From: Cernens ardua
Lineage (GTDB): Bacteria; Pseudomonadota; Gammaproteobacteria; Pseudomonadales; Halomonadaceae
NCBI RefSeq assembly: GCF_051251085.1
Contig: NZ_JBPCZH010000002.1
Span: 62,001-126,000 of the forward strand
Direction: 5' to 3'
Length of the DNA stretch: 64,000 nucleotides
Part shown: positions 17,854 to 27,560 of the stretch, in pieces
Layout: each line of letters begins with the position of its first letter
Position numbering within the stretch: position 1 is the stretch's first letter
Notes under the pieces: model-generated
Databases searched by the model: none
Told to the model about the DNA's origin: nothing
What the model saw: only the letters and a program-made list of their open reading frames with translations
Made by a program: the position numbers and the translations under genes

Positions 17854-18795
17854 TCAGCGCTGACGAATGGTCAACGCATCAATGCCTTTGCTTTGCATTA
17901 CACTACGTGCATGTGTCAGTGCATTCGAGTCGGTGAAGGGGCCTGCCTGTACCCGATACCAGGTTGTACCATCGCTGGTTTGGACCTGCGTTACCTGCAT
18001 GGTTAGCCCCATTTGACGGAAATTGCTGGCCATGGTGTTGGCATCGGACTGGCTCTTGAACGATGCCGCCTGAAGCATGTAGCTCACGCCACCGAAACTG
18101 GAAGACGTATTGCTGTTGGTACTTCCTGCATTGTTCGTATGACTGGATGTGCTGGTCGATGCTGTTTGACGCGGCGGAGTGGCCGGTTTCGTAGCGGGGC
18201 GACTGTTTGCTGATGCCGCCGTCTGATTCGATGCCGCTGCCGTATGAGTTGATGTACTGTTGGCAGCACTATTATTGGAACCGGCATTGGACGAGCCACC
18301 ACTACCCGATGTTCCAGCTGTTGAGCCCGAATCGTTTTGTGTGCTCGGAATATCAGGTGCGATCACTTCAGATTCAGGTAGCAGGGTATAGAACTCGAAA
18401 GAGGGCATTTTCGTCGTGTTATCACCTGATGCCTGCCCATTACCCGTCTTTTGATCGGTATTGGTATCCGAGGATGTATTGTCAGTCGTGGAACGCGTCA
18501 TGATGGAAGCGTTCCCTCCCTGCGGTTTCTCAGGATGGGAAGACGTCAGAAAATGTTTGCCCAACAAAACACCGATAATCAGAATCAGAATGATCCATGC
18601 CCATAAGGGGATAGGACCACTTGCCGCCGGTTGAACGCGGCGTTGGGTCGTTTGGCTAGCGCCTGAGCGGCTACTACTGGCGCGCTGGTTTCCTCGTGGA
18701 CTGCCGCTACGCTGACCATTTCTGTTTTGACCACCGTTTTTGGATGGTCGCTGTTGGGACGCGGATGAACGCGTATCATTTTGCCGAGGTGGCAT
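17854..18795 (-). CDS. SPOR-domain inner membrane protein
   Basis: A 313-residue bitopic protein: a basic, Ser/Arg/Gln-rich cytoplasmic tail (residues 1-60), one transmembrane helix (IPLWAWIILILIIGVLLG, about 62-79), a long Ser/Thr/Asn/Ala-rich periplasmic linker, and a C-terminal SPOR domain (about 235-313: YMLQAASFKSQSDANTM and WYRVQAGPF). SPOR domains bind denuded septal peptidoglycan. The layout is that of FtsN, but many bacteria have several such proteins. The position directly after argS is typical for the SPOR protein annotated next to argS in Pseudomonas-like genomes. Its ATG overlaps the argS stop (TAATG), so it is coupled to argS. Confidence 0.88.
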   Translation of the reverse strand: MPPRQNDTRSSASQQRPSKNGGQNRNGQRSGSPRGNQRASSSRSGASQTTQRRVQPAASGPIPLWAWIILILIIGVLLGKHFLTSSHPEKPQGGNASIMTRSTTDNTSSDTNTDQKTGNGQASGDNTTKMPSFEFYTLLPESEVIAPDIPSTQNDSGSTAGTSGSGGSSNAGSNNSAANSTSTHTAAASNQTAASANSRPATKPATPPRQTASTSTSSHTNNAGSTNSNTSSSFGGVSYMLQAASFKSQSDANTMASNFRQMGLTMQVTQVQTSDGTTWYRVQAGPFTDSNALTHARSVMQSKGIDALTIRQR

Positions 18796-20486
18796 TACAT
18801 CTCCTCCGGTGCAGACAGGCCAAGAAGCTCAAGCCCGTTGTGCAGCACCTGTTTAACGGCTGAAGCCAGTGCAAGACGTGCGTTTCTTACTTTTACGTCA
18901 TCTGTCATGATTTTGACAGCATTGTAGTAGGAGTGGAAATCCGCTGCCAATTCCTGCAGGTATTGTGCAACCTGATGAGGCTCATGCGCTTTGGCAGCAC
19001 GTTGGATCAGTTCGGGGAAGCCCGCCATTTTGTTCAATAGGGCTTTTTCGTGATCATCTTCAAGCAGGGCAAGATTTTCCAGCCCCACAGTTGAATCAAA
19101 AGGGGTCCCCTGTTCCGCAGCCTTGCGCAAGATGCTGTTCAGTCGTGCATGGGCATATTGCAGATAATACACAGGGTTATCTGCCGACTGGGACAGCGCA
19201 AGATCAATGTCGAATGTGAGTTGCGAATCGCCCTTGCGAGAAACCAGGAAGTAACGAGTTGCATCCTTGCCCACTTCATCAATCAGGTCTCGCAGGGTGA
19301 CATAGCTACCGGCGCGCTTGGAGAGCTTGACCTCTTCCCCGCCACGCATCACCGTCACCATCTGATACATGGCATATGATGGCCAGCCTTTGGGGATACC
19401 CTCATCCAGCGCCTGCAGGCCTGCACGAACGCGGGCCAGCGTCGAATGGTGATCTGCCCCATGCACGTTGATAACCGTTTTGAAACCACGGCGCCATTTA
19501 TCAAGATGGTAGGCAACATCCGGCAGGAAGTAGGTGTAATGGCCATCTTTCTTGCGCATGACACGATCCTTGTCATCACCGTATTCCGTGGTGCGCAGCC
19601 ATAAAGCACCATCGGCTTCGTAGGTGTGTCCTTCGCTGACCAGTCGATCGACGGTTTCAGCGACCTTGCCATCCTTGTACAGGGAAGATTCGAGGAAAAA
19701 GTGATCGAATTCAATGGCGAAGGCTTTCAGGTCAAGATCCTGTTCGTGGCGCAAATAGGCGACTGAAAATTCACGTACCGCTTCACTGTCTTCGGGATCT
19801 GCCTTGGCGGTTACCTTGCGGTCATCAGCGACGACTGTTTCACCTTGCATATAGGCGTGCGCGATATCCTTGATGTATTCACCGCGGTAACCATCTTCAG
19901 GCCAGGAAGGGTCAGAGGGTTCAAGCCCTTTGATACGGGCAATGACCGAACGTGTCAGATTTTCGATCTGCGCACCGGCATCGTTGTAGTAGAACTCGCG
20001 GGTCACCTGATGGCCAGTGGCTTCAAGCAGGCGCGCAATACAATCGCCCAATACTGCATTGCGTCCATGGCCCACATGCAATGGCCCGGTCGGGTTGGCA
20101 GAAACAAATTCGACCTGGACCTTATCGCTGGCCGCCTTTCCAGCCGAAGAGTGACCAAATTGATCCCCTTGCTGCAATACGTGATCCACGATTTGTGCCG
20201 CAGCCGAGGTATTTGCAAAAAAGTTGATGAAGCCGGGGCCTTTCACCTCTACCTTGCTGATAATGTCTGATGCCGGCAATGCATTGATCAGGCGGTCGGC
20301 TACCTCACGGGGAGGCATTCCGGCGGGTTTCGCCAATACCATGGCAAGGTTGGTCGCATAATCACCGTGGGATTTGTCGCGAGTGCCGTCGATACGGATA
20401 TCAGTGGAGAGATCTTGAGGCAGCAGGCCCTCACTCTTGAGCGTTTCAAGGGCTTGATTCAGGAGCTCAAGGAGCGATTCTTTCAT
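18795..20486 (-). CDS. argS: Arginyl-tRNA synthetase
   Basis: A 563-residue class I synthetase charging tRNA-Arg. The HIGH-type motif is HVGHGRN (137-143), with NPTGPLHVGH before it. The KMSK region is KLSKRAGSY, and the C-terminal DALR anticodon-binding domain ends in LGLSAPEEM. The N-terminal Add-1 domain is present. Two in-frame ATGs compete, at 20498 and 20486, and neither has a strong ribosome-binding site. I chose 20486 because homologs begin near MKESLLELLNQAL. It overlaps the SPOR gene by one base. Confidence 0.96.
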   Translation of the reverse strand: MKESLLELLNQALETLKSEGLLPQDLSTDIRIDGTRDKSHGDYATNLAMVLAKPAGMPPREVADRLINALPASDIISKVEVKGPGFINFFANTSAAAQIVDHVLQQGDQFGHSSAGKAASDKVQVEFVSANPTGPLHVGHGRNAVLGDCIARLLEATGHQVTREFYYNDAGAQIENLTRSVIARIKGLEPSDPSWPEDGYRGEYIKDIAHAYMQGETVVADDRKVTAKADPEDSEAVREFSVAYLRHEQDLDLKAFAIEFDHFFLESSLYKDGKVAETVDRLVSEGHTYEADGALWLRTTEYGDDKDRVMRKKDGHYTYFLPDVAYHLDKWRRGFKTVINVHGADHHSTLARVRAGLQALDEGIPKGWPSYAMYQMVTVMRGGEEVKLSKRAGSYVTLRDLIDEVGKDATRYFLVSRKGDSQLTFDIDLALSQSADNPVYYLQYAHARLNSILRKAAEQGTPFDSTVGLENLALLEDDHEKALLNKMAGFPELIQRAAKAHEPHQVAQYLQELAADFHSYYNAVKIMTDDVKVRNARLALASAVKQVLHNGLELLGLSAPEEM

Positions 20487-20717
20487 TTGGGTAACCATCT
20501 TGAATATAAGTGAAGCAACTCAACAGCCACGACCAACATTGAGCATTGATGGCTTGAAAGGGTGTCATGATCAAGCATCAACACATTTTCAAGCGGGCTG
20601 TAAAGTTCAGAAATACAGGGATTAGGCGCTATTATGGGGCAGCCTTGAATTTGCCTCAAGTCAAAGGCGGTGATCTGTCCTCATGATGTACTGTTGTTAC
20701 GTCGATTTGTATCCCTT

Positions 20718-22937
20718 TTATGCCATAGTGACAGGATCAATATCGATTGACCAACGAATACGACGTGCTGCTGGCGTTTGTTCCAGCCATTGGATCAGCC
20801 AGTCGCACGCCTGATGGAGCTGGCTTCGTTTGCCTCCAATCAACATCAATTGAGCATGGTAGCGGTTTTGGCGGCGCTCCATGGGGGCGGGGACGGGCCC
20901 AAGGCAGTGCACTCCCAGTTGGGCGTTTGACATCCACTGGCGAAGCGCATCGCCACCCTGTGTAAGTAATTCATCCACCTGCTGCTGTTGAGCCGATTCG
21001 GCTCTCAACAAGGCCATATACTGAAAAGGCGGTAGCTGGGCAGCTTTTCGTTCATCCAGCAATTGGTAAGCGAGGGCATCGTAACCCTGATTGACCAATA
21101 ACTGGAGATGTTCATCTTCAGGGCGCATGGTCTGGATCAATACACGCCCCTGCAATGCGCCACGGCCCGCCCGGCCTGCCACCTGTACCAGTAACTGAGC
21201 GCTATGCTCCATGGCTTTGAAGTCACTGCTATAGAGTCCACCATCTGCATTAACGACGACGACCAGTGTTACATGGGGGAAATGGTGCCCCTTGGCTAAC
21301 ATTTGTGTGCCCACCAGCAGGCAGGGTTCGCCACTGTGTATGGTGCGAAGGGCCTGATCAAATGCTCCCTTGCGGCGCGTGCTGTCGCGATCAATACGAA
21401 TGATGGCCGTATCGGGGAAGCGCGCACCGAGGGTTTCTTCTGTCCGTTCGGTACCGGCACCCAGGGGGCGCAAGTCGGCGCTGTTGCATTTGGGGCAGGC
21501 ATCCGGCAAGGGTGCATGTGAATCACAGTGGTGGCACACCAGTTCCGCCGGTGAGCGGTGCAATGTCATGTGCGCATCACAGTTCCTGCAATTGAAAATA
21601 TGGCCGCACTCCTGGCATGCCAGCGTTGGCGCAAAGCCTCTTCGATTGATGAAAATCAGTACCTGATTACCTTGCTTCAGCTGTTCTTCAATAGCATGCA
21701 TGGCATCTTCGCCGACACCGCCTTCCCGACGTTTGACACGTAAATCCAGCAGTTCCAAACGTGCAAAAGAGGCATTGGCCGCGCGTTTGGTCAAACGAAC
21801 ATGTTCGAAGTCACCGTTGAGAGCATGATTCAGGGATTCCAGTGATGGCGTGGCACTCCCCAGGATGACGGGAATATTCTCATGCCTTCCCCTGACCAAC
21901 GCCAGGTCACGCGCATGATAGCGCAGGCTTTCCTGTTGCTTGAAAGAGGCATCATGCTCTTCGTCCACAATGATGGCCTTTAGCGATGCCATGGGCGTGA
22001 ATATCGCTGAACGTGTGCCAATGACAATGCTGGCCCGGCCAGAACGAGCGGCTTCCCATACGTCAAGACGTTCATGATCGCTCATGCCAGAGTGCATCAT
22101 GACGACATGGGTATTGAAACGTCGTTTGAAACGTTCAAGCGTTTGCGGTGTGAGGCCGATCTCCGGAACCAACACCAGGGCTTGCCCACCACGCTCAATA
22201 ACGGTCTCGATAAGTTGCAGATACACTTCCGTTTTTCCACTTCCCGTAACCCCATGTAAAAGTACAGGGAAGTAGCGTGACAACCCTTGATGAAGGAGTG
22301 AAAGTGCAGCACCTTGTTCACGGTTAAGAGGTAGTGAAGGCTCCGCCAGTAGTTTTTTCCCTTCAGGAAGGGCAGCGCAGCTCAAGGGCTCTTCGTGACT
22401 TGATATCAAGCCTTTTTCTTCCAGCCCTGTGAGTTGTGTTCGGGTGAATCCATGCGCCTGAATGGCTGAGCTGGTGAGCCCCTGTGGATATTTTTTCAGC
22501 ACATCCAATAGCTCAGCCTGTTTGTAGGCCCGCCCCAACGCTTCAGGACGTGTTTCCTGACCCTTGGCCGTGCTGCACCATCTTTCACGTGTGCGTGCTT
22601 CAAGAGGGCGCCCGTGACGCAATAGGCCGGGCAGGGCCTGCATCAGTGTGTCGCCGAGGGCATGTTGATAATAACGAGCCGTAAAGTGGCATAGCCACCA
22701 CCAGTCCTCTGGCAACGGGTGATCGTCAATGCGGGTTTGAATTGGCTTGAGCTTGTCAAGTGGTACTTCTGTTGAATCAGTCACTTCTACCACAATGCCC
22801 AGCACTGTTCGGTTGCCGAATGATACTTTCACACGAATTCCGGGCTGCCAACCCGACTCAGGGGGGGCACCGGCAGCGGAATAATCAAACAGGAGGCGCA
22901 ACGGAGAAGCCACCGCGACGCGAAGTATGGTTGGCAT
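20718..22937 (-). CDS. priA: Primosomal replication protein N' (PriA helicase)
   Basis: A 739-residue superfamily 2 helicase that restarts stalled replication forks. The N-terminal 3' DNA-binding domain (ILRVAVASPLRLLFDYS) is followed by Walker A GVTGSGKTEVYL, the DEEH box IIVDEEHDASFKQ, and helicase motifs such as VLGSATPS. A zinc-binding block follows, starting CQECGHIFNCRNC and continuing through CHHCDSHAPLPDACPKC. These eight cysteines bind two zincs used in primosome assembly. I moved the start two codons inside the longest frame, to ATG 22937, to match family starts (MPTILRVAV). It is divergent from rpmE, as in many gammaproteobacteria. Confidence 0.95.
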   Translation of the reverse strand: MPTILRVAVASPLRLLFDYSAAGAPPESGWQPGIRVKVSFGNRTVLGIVVEVTDSTEVPLDKLKPIQTRIDDHPLPEDWWWLCHFTARYYQHALGDTLMQALPGLLRHGRPLEARTRERWCSTAKGQETRPEALGRAYKQAELLDVLKKYPQGLTSSAIQAHGFTRTQLTGLEEKGLISSHEEPLSCAALPEGKKLLAEPSLPLNREQGAALSLLHQGLSRYFPVLLHGVTGSGKTEVYLQLIETVIERGGQALVLVPEIGLTPQTLERFKRRFNTHVVMMHSGMSDHERLDVWEAARSGRASIVIGTRSAIFTPMASLKAIIVDEEHDASFKQQESLRYHARDLALVRGRHENIPVILGSATPSLESLNHALNGDFEHVRLTKRAANASFARLELLDLRVKRREGGVGEDAMHAIEEQLKQGNQVLIFINRRGFAPTLACQECGHIFNCRNCDAHMTLHRSPAELVCHHCDSHAPLPDACPKCNSADLRPLGAGTERTEETLGARFPDTAIIRIDRDSTRRKGAFDQALRTIHSGEPCLLVGTQMLAKGHHFPHVTLVVVVNADGGLYSSDFKAMEHSAQLLVQVAGRAGRGALQGRVLIQTMRPEDEHLQLLVNQGYDALAYQLLDERKAAQLPPFQYMALLRAESAQQQQVDELLTQGGDALRQWMSNAQLGVHCLGPVPAPMERRQNRYHAQLMLIGGKRSQLHQACDWLIQWLEQTPAARRIRWSIDIDPVTMA

Positions 22938-23074
22938 GAGCATCCAGTGTTGATATTGGGGGTGGTAGCTCTTTTGTTGAGGCGAAAGTATGTTATTTCA
23001 ATACATGCCTATGGCTATAGAACCACTATTATATACCGGATTCATGTCTATCCGGCCACGTGCTGACAACAGTG

Positions 23075-23103
23075 TTGGCCTAAGGGAATTAAGCTGCTAG
23101 AAT
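23075..23103 (+). promoter_or_regulatory. Candidate sigma-70 promoter, rpmE leader
   Basis: TTGGCC (23075-23080) and TAGAAT (23098-23103) are spaced by 17 bases, a good housekeeping promoter by eye. It is about 350 bases upstream of the rpmE start, so use of it would give a long leader. A nearer promoter cannot be excluded. Confidence 0.4.
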
Positions 23104-23450
23104 ACGCGCCCTCGGCTATTCAGGACTTGGTACTTGTGAGCGTGGGGCATTGGCCTGCACTTCAGGGGCAACGTGCCTTTTCGATATCGCACCTTCAGGT
23201 AGATACTGACATGAGGGAACGTGAATGGCACCAGTATACTCTATGCGGCCTTCGCCCTGTAACCGGCCCTTGTCATATGCCTGGTGATCCGCGTTAACGT
23301 GTTTCGTGCATAACGCATATTCACATGGTGCTGTCACCGATATATGGTCGAGCCAATTCTATCCATTTTTTTGCATGCGGTATCAGGCAGGGCACGACGC
23401 TAATTCCGTGCAGGACTTGATCTGATGGCGGCATGCAGAGTGAGGTTTTT

Positions 23451-23663
23451 ATGAAAGAATCAATTCATCCCCAGTACAACACCATTTCTGCTTCATGCTC
23501 TTGCGGTGCCAAATTCGAGTTGGGCAGTACATCCAATGAAGATCTGAACCTGGATGTATGCTCTCATTGTCATCCGTTCTATACAGGCAAGCAGAAACAG
23601 GCAAACACGGGTGGTCGTGTTGAGCGTTTTAACAAGCGTTTTGGTGCTGCTATCAAACGCTAA
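23451..23663 (+). CDS. rpmE: 50S ribosomal protein L31
   Basis: A 70-residue ribosomal protein of the zinc-binding (C+) type. Cys16 and Cys18 (SCSCG) with Cys37 and Cys40 ([13 protein letters not shown]) form the zinc site. The body [18 protein letters not shown] is typical. ATG 23451 with GAGG upstream is preferred over an in-frame start at 23433. It is a monocistronic unit: divergent from priA and closed by an intrinsic terminator 66 bases after the stop. Confidence 0.97.
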   Translation: MKESIHPQYNTISASCSCGAKFELGSTSNEDLNLDVCSHCHPFYTGKQKQANTGGRVERFNKRFGAAIKR

Positions 23664-23728
23664 GTGCTTATCAGCCAGTTGTAGAGGTGGGCGCTGTCAT
23701 AATGGGCGTGGCACATTTCTACACAAGG

Positions 23729-23756
23729 ACGCACTCTTTCAGGGTGCGTTTTTTTA
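23729..23756 (+). terminator. Intrinsic terminator after rpmE
   Basis: ACGCAC and GTGCGT pair around a nine-base loop, followed by a run of seven T. Confidence 0.9.
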
Positions 23757-24087
23757 TGTCTGTAATAAATGAATACGATGACTATATACGCCCATTGATG
23801 AATGCCAGACATGAGCAGGGCACCGGAAACAATGCGCTTATGGATATGGAGCCAACTATCGTTGGACACTATGAAGTTGTAGATAAGGAGTTGTCGATGG
23901 AGTTGTTGTAGATTATAGATGAGACGTAATCATCGATGATAAGTAGTTATAGATGATGATAAGTAAAAGTAGGGAAGTGGTTTCAAAGCTCAAATCACGC
24001 TGGGGTGAATAGTCGATCTGGGCCAAGATCAGTGGCATGACGAAACAAGTGGGAGAGTGGACCTCGAATGCGTATAAAAAAGACCGG
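23757..24087. other. Gap with degenerate short repeats
   Basis: No supported gene. From about 23875 to 23967 the sequence is built from variants of GTTGTAGATAAGGA, GTTGTCGATGGA, GATGATAAGTA and GTTATAGATGATG. The last two near-copies are GATGATAAGTA and GATGATGATAAGTA. It looks like an eroded short tandem array. Confidence 0.45.
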
Positions 24088-24930
24088 CTAGAAATTATAT
24101 TGAAGGCTCACCGTCGTAGTGGTATCGGTTGCATAGGTTGCATTGGCAGGAGGGTTACTGTTGTAATCAATCAAGTATTCCAGGCGTAACGTAAAATCCT
24201 TGTTTAGCCCCACATTTAAAGAGGTATCGCTGTGAGTCGCCATTGAACGACCAGCGACTTCCACTCCCGCATTCTGTTCGAGTGAGACACGATCCGAGAG
24301 TGTATATTTGTAGTCAAAGCCAAGATACGCCAATGGACGGTAATAGATCGGCCCACGCTTGAGCTTGTCACGCCGGATTCCTGGGCCAATGTCTACATCC
24401 AGGGAATTTCTCTTTGTATCAATCAGTTGCCGACCATAGCCACCGGCAATCGAAAGCTGATTCTGGTAACCACTGAATCGATTGAAGCTTAATCGTACCT
24501 GACTGAACAGGAAAGAATCCTGATCCAGATTATACCGGGTTCTTCCTGCAAAGACGTAACGTTCATCCGTATGCGTTTTTTTCGTCCCTGAAGCGTAGGT
24601 ATAAGCATTGAAATTATACGTCCATTTCTTGCGATACCAGGTCAGGTTGGTACTACCGTTGAGCGTTCGAGTGGTATCGTTCCCTCCATTTTCGTTGAAT
24701 CCAAACTGTACCTGCCCATCAAAATCCCGATCGACCTTGGATGGTGTGACCAAGGTTGCGAAATCCGTAATGGTGTAGTTGGTTTCTGCATACGCAGGGC
24801 ACGAGGCGACTGGCAAAGCGAGTGCAAGTCCAAGTGTCAAAAGAGGGTGGGAACAGGAGGTGGGTAGTTTTGCCGCAAAGTGCCGACCCCGAAGGGTCGG
24901 CAAAAATCCACTTTTAGAAAATGGCGTCAT
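24088..24930 (-). CDS. DUF481 outer-membrane beta-barrel protein (YdiY-like)
   Basis: A 280-residue protein whose mature part matches DUF481 proteins: alternating strands with aromatic girdles (DGQVQFGFNENGG, FAGRTRYNLDQDSFLFSQ, FNRFSGYQNQLSIAGGYG) and a C-terminal Phe (VSLQYNF), typical of an outer-membrane barrel. The likely signal peptide is LLTLGLALALPVASCPAYA before ETN. It is preceded by an unusually long basic stretch if ATG 24930 is the start. That start lies inside the mrcA 3' end (17-base overlap), and the leader codons fold into a strong hairpin (24881-24902). The start is therefore uncertain. Family members have been called salt-induced outer-membrane proteins; the role is unknown. 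A paralog lies at 49262. Confidence 0.75.
   Translation of the reverse strand: MTPFSKSGFLPTLRGRHFAAKLPTSCSHPLLTLGLALALPVASCPAYAETNYTITDFATLVTPSKVDRDFDGQVQFGFNENGGNDTTRTLNGSTNLTWYRKKWTYNFNAYTYASGTKKTHTDERYVFAGRTRYNLDQDSFLFSQVRLSFNRFSGYQNQLSIAGGYGRQLIDTKRNSLDVDIGPGIRRDKLKRGPIYYRPLAYLGFDYKYTLSDRVSLEQNAGVEVAGRSMATHSDTSLNVGLNKDFTLRLEYLIDYNSNPPANATYATDTTTTVSLQYNF
24881..24902 (-). terminator. UUCG-capped hairpin just after mrcA
   Basis: On the minus strand TGCCGACCC-TTCG-GGGTCGGCA forms a perfect 9-bp stem with a C(UUCG)G tetraloop, starting 12 bases after the mrcA stop. The bases that follow (CTTTGCGG) are a poor T run, so termination may be partial. The hairpin also lies in the first codons proposed for the DUF481 gene. 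Confidence 0.6.
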
Positions 24931-27427
24931 AAGAGCCAGTGCCTTGCGAGCCCGACTGATCTTCAAGCTTGGGCTGAACCGCAGGCTGCTGATATGCCGG
25001 TGTGTTGTTGGCGTCGAATATTTCCTGAATGCCACCCGGAACATTGTCAGGCAGGCGCAGCCCCGTACGAGGATCGATACGCAGCGTGACAATATTATCC
25101 GGACGTGGTGATTCTTCCGCCGGAACCCCTTTTAACGCACTGCCCATGAATTGTGTCCAGATGGGCACAGCCGCCCTGGCAGCATATTCGTGAAGGGAGG
25201 CATTGTTGTCCATGCCTACCCACACAGTAGCGACGAGGTGTGTGTTGAATCCGGCGAACCACGCATCGCGTTCATCATTGCTTGTTCCAGTTTTGGCGGC
25301 CAGATCAGGACGATTCAGAGCACGCGCATACCGGCCTGTTCCCTTACGGATGACATCTTTCATCATGTCCTGTAACAGGTAAACCGAGGCAGGATCAGCA
25401 ATACGTTTTGCTACAGGATAAAGGCGACCATTGATATTGACCGTGGTCTGATCCGGAGCACATTGCGTGCACACAACAGGGGCTGCTGGTTCCTCAAGAA
25501 TATTTTTGGGATTATCGCCACGGGTGATGCTACTGATGTACCACGGAATCACGTTGTAGCCACCATTGGCAATCTCGGCATAACCGCGAGCCATCTCAAG
25601 CGGGGAGAGCGAGGCACTTCCCAACGCAAGTGACAATCCGTTCGGTAATTGTGAACGGTTAAAGCCCATTTGTTCGAGCAAATTCAGCGTTTTGTCCAGC
25701 CCCGTCATGCTTAGCGCACGGATCGCCACAAGGTTACGCGACTCATACAGGCCAACGCGCAGGCGTGTTGGACCCGAGAAGGTCAATGTATCGTTTTGGG
25801 GTCTCCAGGCTTTACCATCTGCCTGATTTTGCACAATGGGCGCATCATTGATCACTGTAGCCGGTGTCATGTGACCCTGTGACAAGGCAGACAGATAGAT
25901 GAAGGGTTTGAAACTGGAACCAGGCTGGCGGCGTGCCTGCGTTGCACGGTTAAAGTGGCTATGGTCAAAACTGAATCCACCCTGAAGTGCAAGGATCGCA
26001 CCGTTATCGGGATTCAGGACGACGATCGCTCCCTCTACCCGTGGGATCTGGGAAAGACGCCAATGCGCGTTATTGTCGCCTTCGTGCATAACACGAATCA
26101 AATCACCTCGTGAAGCCAGTTGTGCTGCGCTGCTATAGCCGCGTGCACGTGCTGCCCAGCGCAGGTCTGACCAGTCAAGGGTCTCCAGCTCACCATTCGC
26201 CAGCAGGATACGCATATTGCGGCCTTGTGTATCCACCACAATAGCGGGCTGAAGCGGGCCAATTGCCGGCGTATTTGAAAGTACTTTTACCCAATTGGAT
26301 ACATCGAAATTCAGCCCCTGAACATGGGTGCTACTACGTTCGGCGGCCTGACGCGCGGTGCGCTCAACATCCGGTGAAGCGGAAAGCTCCTGCTCGAGCC
26401 CTCGGCGATCTACTGTGTTCTGGGCTTCGGCGAGGGTTGCCGGTATCTGTGTGCGCTCAGGCCCACGCCATCCATGACGCTCGTCATACGCCATTAATCC
26501 ATCGATCAATGCACTGCGGGCATCATTCTGTTTTTTGCTATCCAGCGTCGTCGTAATGGTATAGCCATTGGTATAAGCCGCGCTTCCGAAGCGTGACACT
26601 GCAAACTCCCTTGCCATCTCCGCTACATAGCCGGCTTTCACCTGAGCAATGTTATGAGCACGTTGCACGTGGATGGGCGCTTCAACCGCAGATTTGTACT
26701 GTTGATCAGTGATGTATCCGAGGTCGCGCATGCGCAAGAGAACCCAGTTACGGCGAATCAGTGAGCGTTCAGGATCGGTAATCGGGTTAAGCGTAGACGG
26801 GGCTTTGGGCAAGCCCGCAATGGTTGCTGCTTCCGGAAGGGTTAATTTTGACAGCGGTTTGCCGAAATAGACTTCTGCAGCAGTACTAACGCCATACGCA
26901 CCCTGCCCCAAATAGATCTTGTTGGCATAGAGCTCGAAGATCTGTTGTTTGGTCAGAATACGTTCCATCTGAAGCGACAACATGATCTCGCGGATTTTTC
27001 GCGCGAAGGTTTGGTCCAGCGTCAGTAGGTAGTTACGCGCTACCTGCATGGTAATGGTACTACCGCCGGAGACGATCTGCCCCCGATGAGCAAGCTGAAG
27101 CGCTGCGCGGGCTAGACCTTTGGGATCTACACCATCGTGATGGAAAAAGTCCTGATCCTCGGCGGAGACGAAAGCATCGACCATATCCGTCGGGATCTGG
27201 TTGTAGGTCACCAGAGTACGCCGCTGCTCGCCAAATTCGCCGATCAGTTTGTGATCAGCCGTATAGACACGCAGAGGCATGGCCAGTTGGTAGTCCTCCA
27301 GTGCGTGCACGTTGGGAAGGCTGGGCATGAAATAAATGGCAGCGCCCGAAACGGCAAGCAACACAGCTGCGATCACGGAAACCGCAAGCCAGAAGAGGTG
27401 GAAGATTATGCGTTTAGTTGACTTCAT
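24914..27427 (-). CDS. mrcA: Penicillin-binding protein 1A
   Basis: An 837-residue bifunctional peptidoglycan synthase of the inner membrane. A single transmembrane helix (residues about 7-33) anchors it. The GT51 glycosyltransferase domain has catalytic Glu90 in FVSAEDQDFFHHDGVD and GGSTITMQVARNYLL. An OB-like insert follows. The transpeptidase domain has SxxK in QPGSSFKPF, SxN in YESRNLV, and KTGTS near residue 715. The C-terminal end is a short Gln/Pro-rich tail. It is divergent from the pilM operon, a classical mrcA/ponA-pilM arrangement, and is followed by a UUCG hairpin and a DUF481 gene. Confidence 0.96.
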   Translation of the reverse strand: MKSTKRIIFHLFWLAVSVIAAVLLAVSGAAIYFMPSLPNVHALEDYQLAMPLRVYTADHKLIGEFGEQRRTLVTYNQIPTDMVDAFVSAEDQDFFHHDGVDPKGLARAALQLAHRGQIVSGGSTITMQVARNYLLTLDQTFARKIREIMLSLQMERILTKQQIFELYANKIYLGQGAYGVSTAAEVYFGKPLSKLTLPEAATIAGLPKAPSTLNPITDPERSLIRRNWVLLRMRDLGYITDQQYKSAVEAPIHVQRAHNIAQVKAGYVAEMAREFAVSRFGSAAYTNGYTITTTLDSKKQNDARSALIDGLMAYDERHGWRGPERTQIPATLAEAQNTVDRRGLEQELSASPDVERTARQAAERSSTHVQGLNFDVSNWVKVLSNTPAIGPLQPAIVVDTQGRNMRILLANGELETLDWSDLRWAARARGYSSAAQLASRGDLIRVMHEGDNNAHWRLSQIPRVEGAIVVLNPDNGAILALQGGFSFDHSHFNRATQARRQPGSSFKPFIYLSALSQGHMTPATVINDAPIVQNQADGKAWRPQNDTLTFSGPTRLRVGLYESRNLVAIRALSMTGLDKTLNLLEQMGFNRSQLPNGLSLALGSASLSPLEMARGYAEIANGGYNVIPWYISSITRGDNPKNILEEPAAPVVCTQCAPDQTTVNINGRLYPVAKRIADPASVYLLQDMMKDVIRKGTGRYARALNRPDLAAKTGTSNDERDAWFAGFNTHLVATVWVGMDNNASLHEYAARAAVPIWTQFMGSALKGVPAEESPRPDNIVTLRIDPRTGLRLPDNVPGGIQEIFDANNTPAYQQPAVQPKLEDQSGSQGTGSYDAIF

Positions 27428-27560
27428 TCAAAACAGCCCATCTCAGGAGGGGGGTCATATTGATTACACAAAACGTAAAGCAATCACGGATTTTCTTAGC
27501 CGTTTTGCAACGGCGTACTCAGTCATACGAGTTAAAACTGCACTATATTATAGGTAGCTC

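Noticed and set aside
27428..27560. Sigma-70 promoters for pilM and mrcA
   Set aside because: A TATATTATA stretch is present near 27543 but no -35 with proper spacing, so I do not call a promoter.
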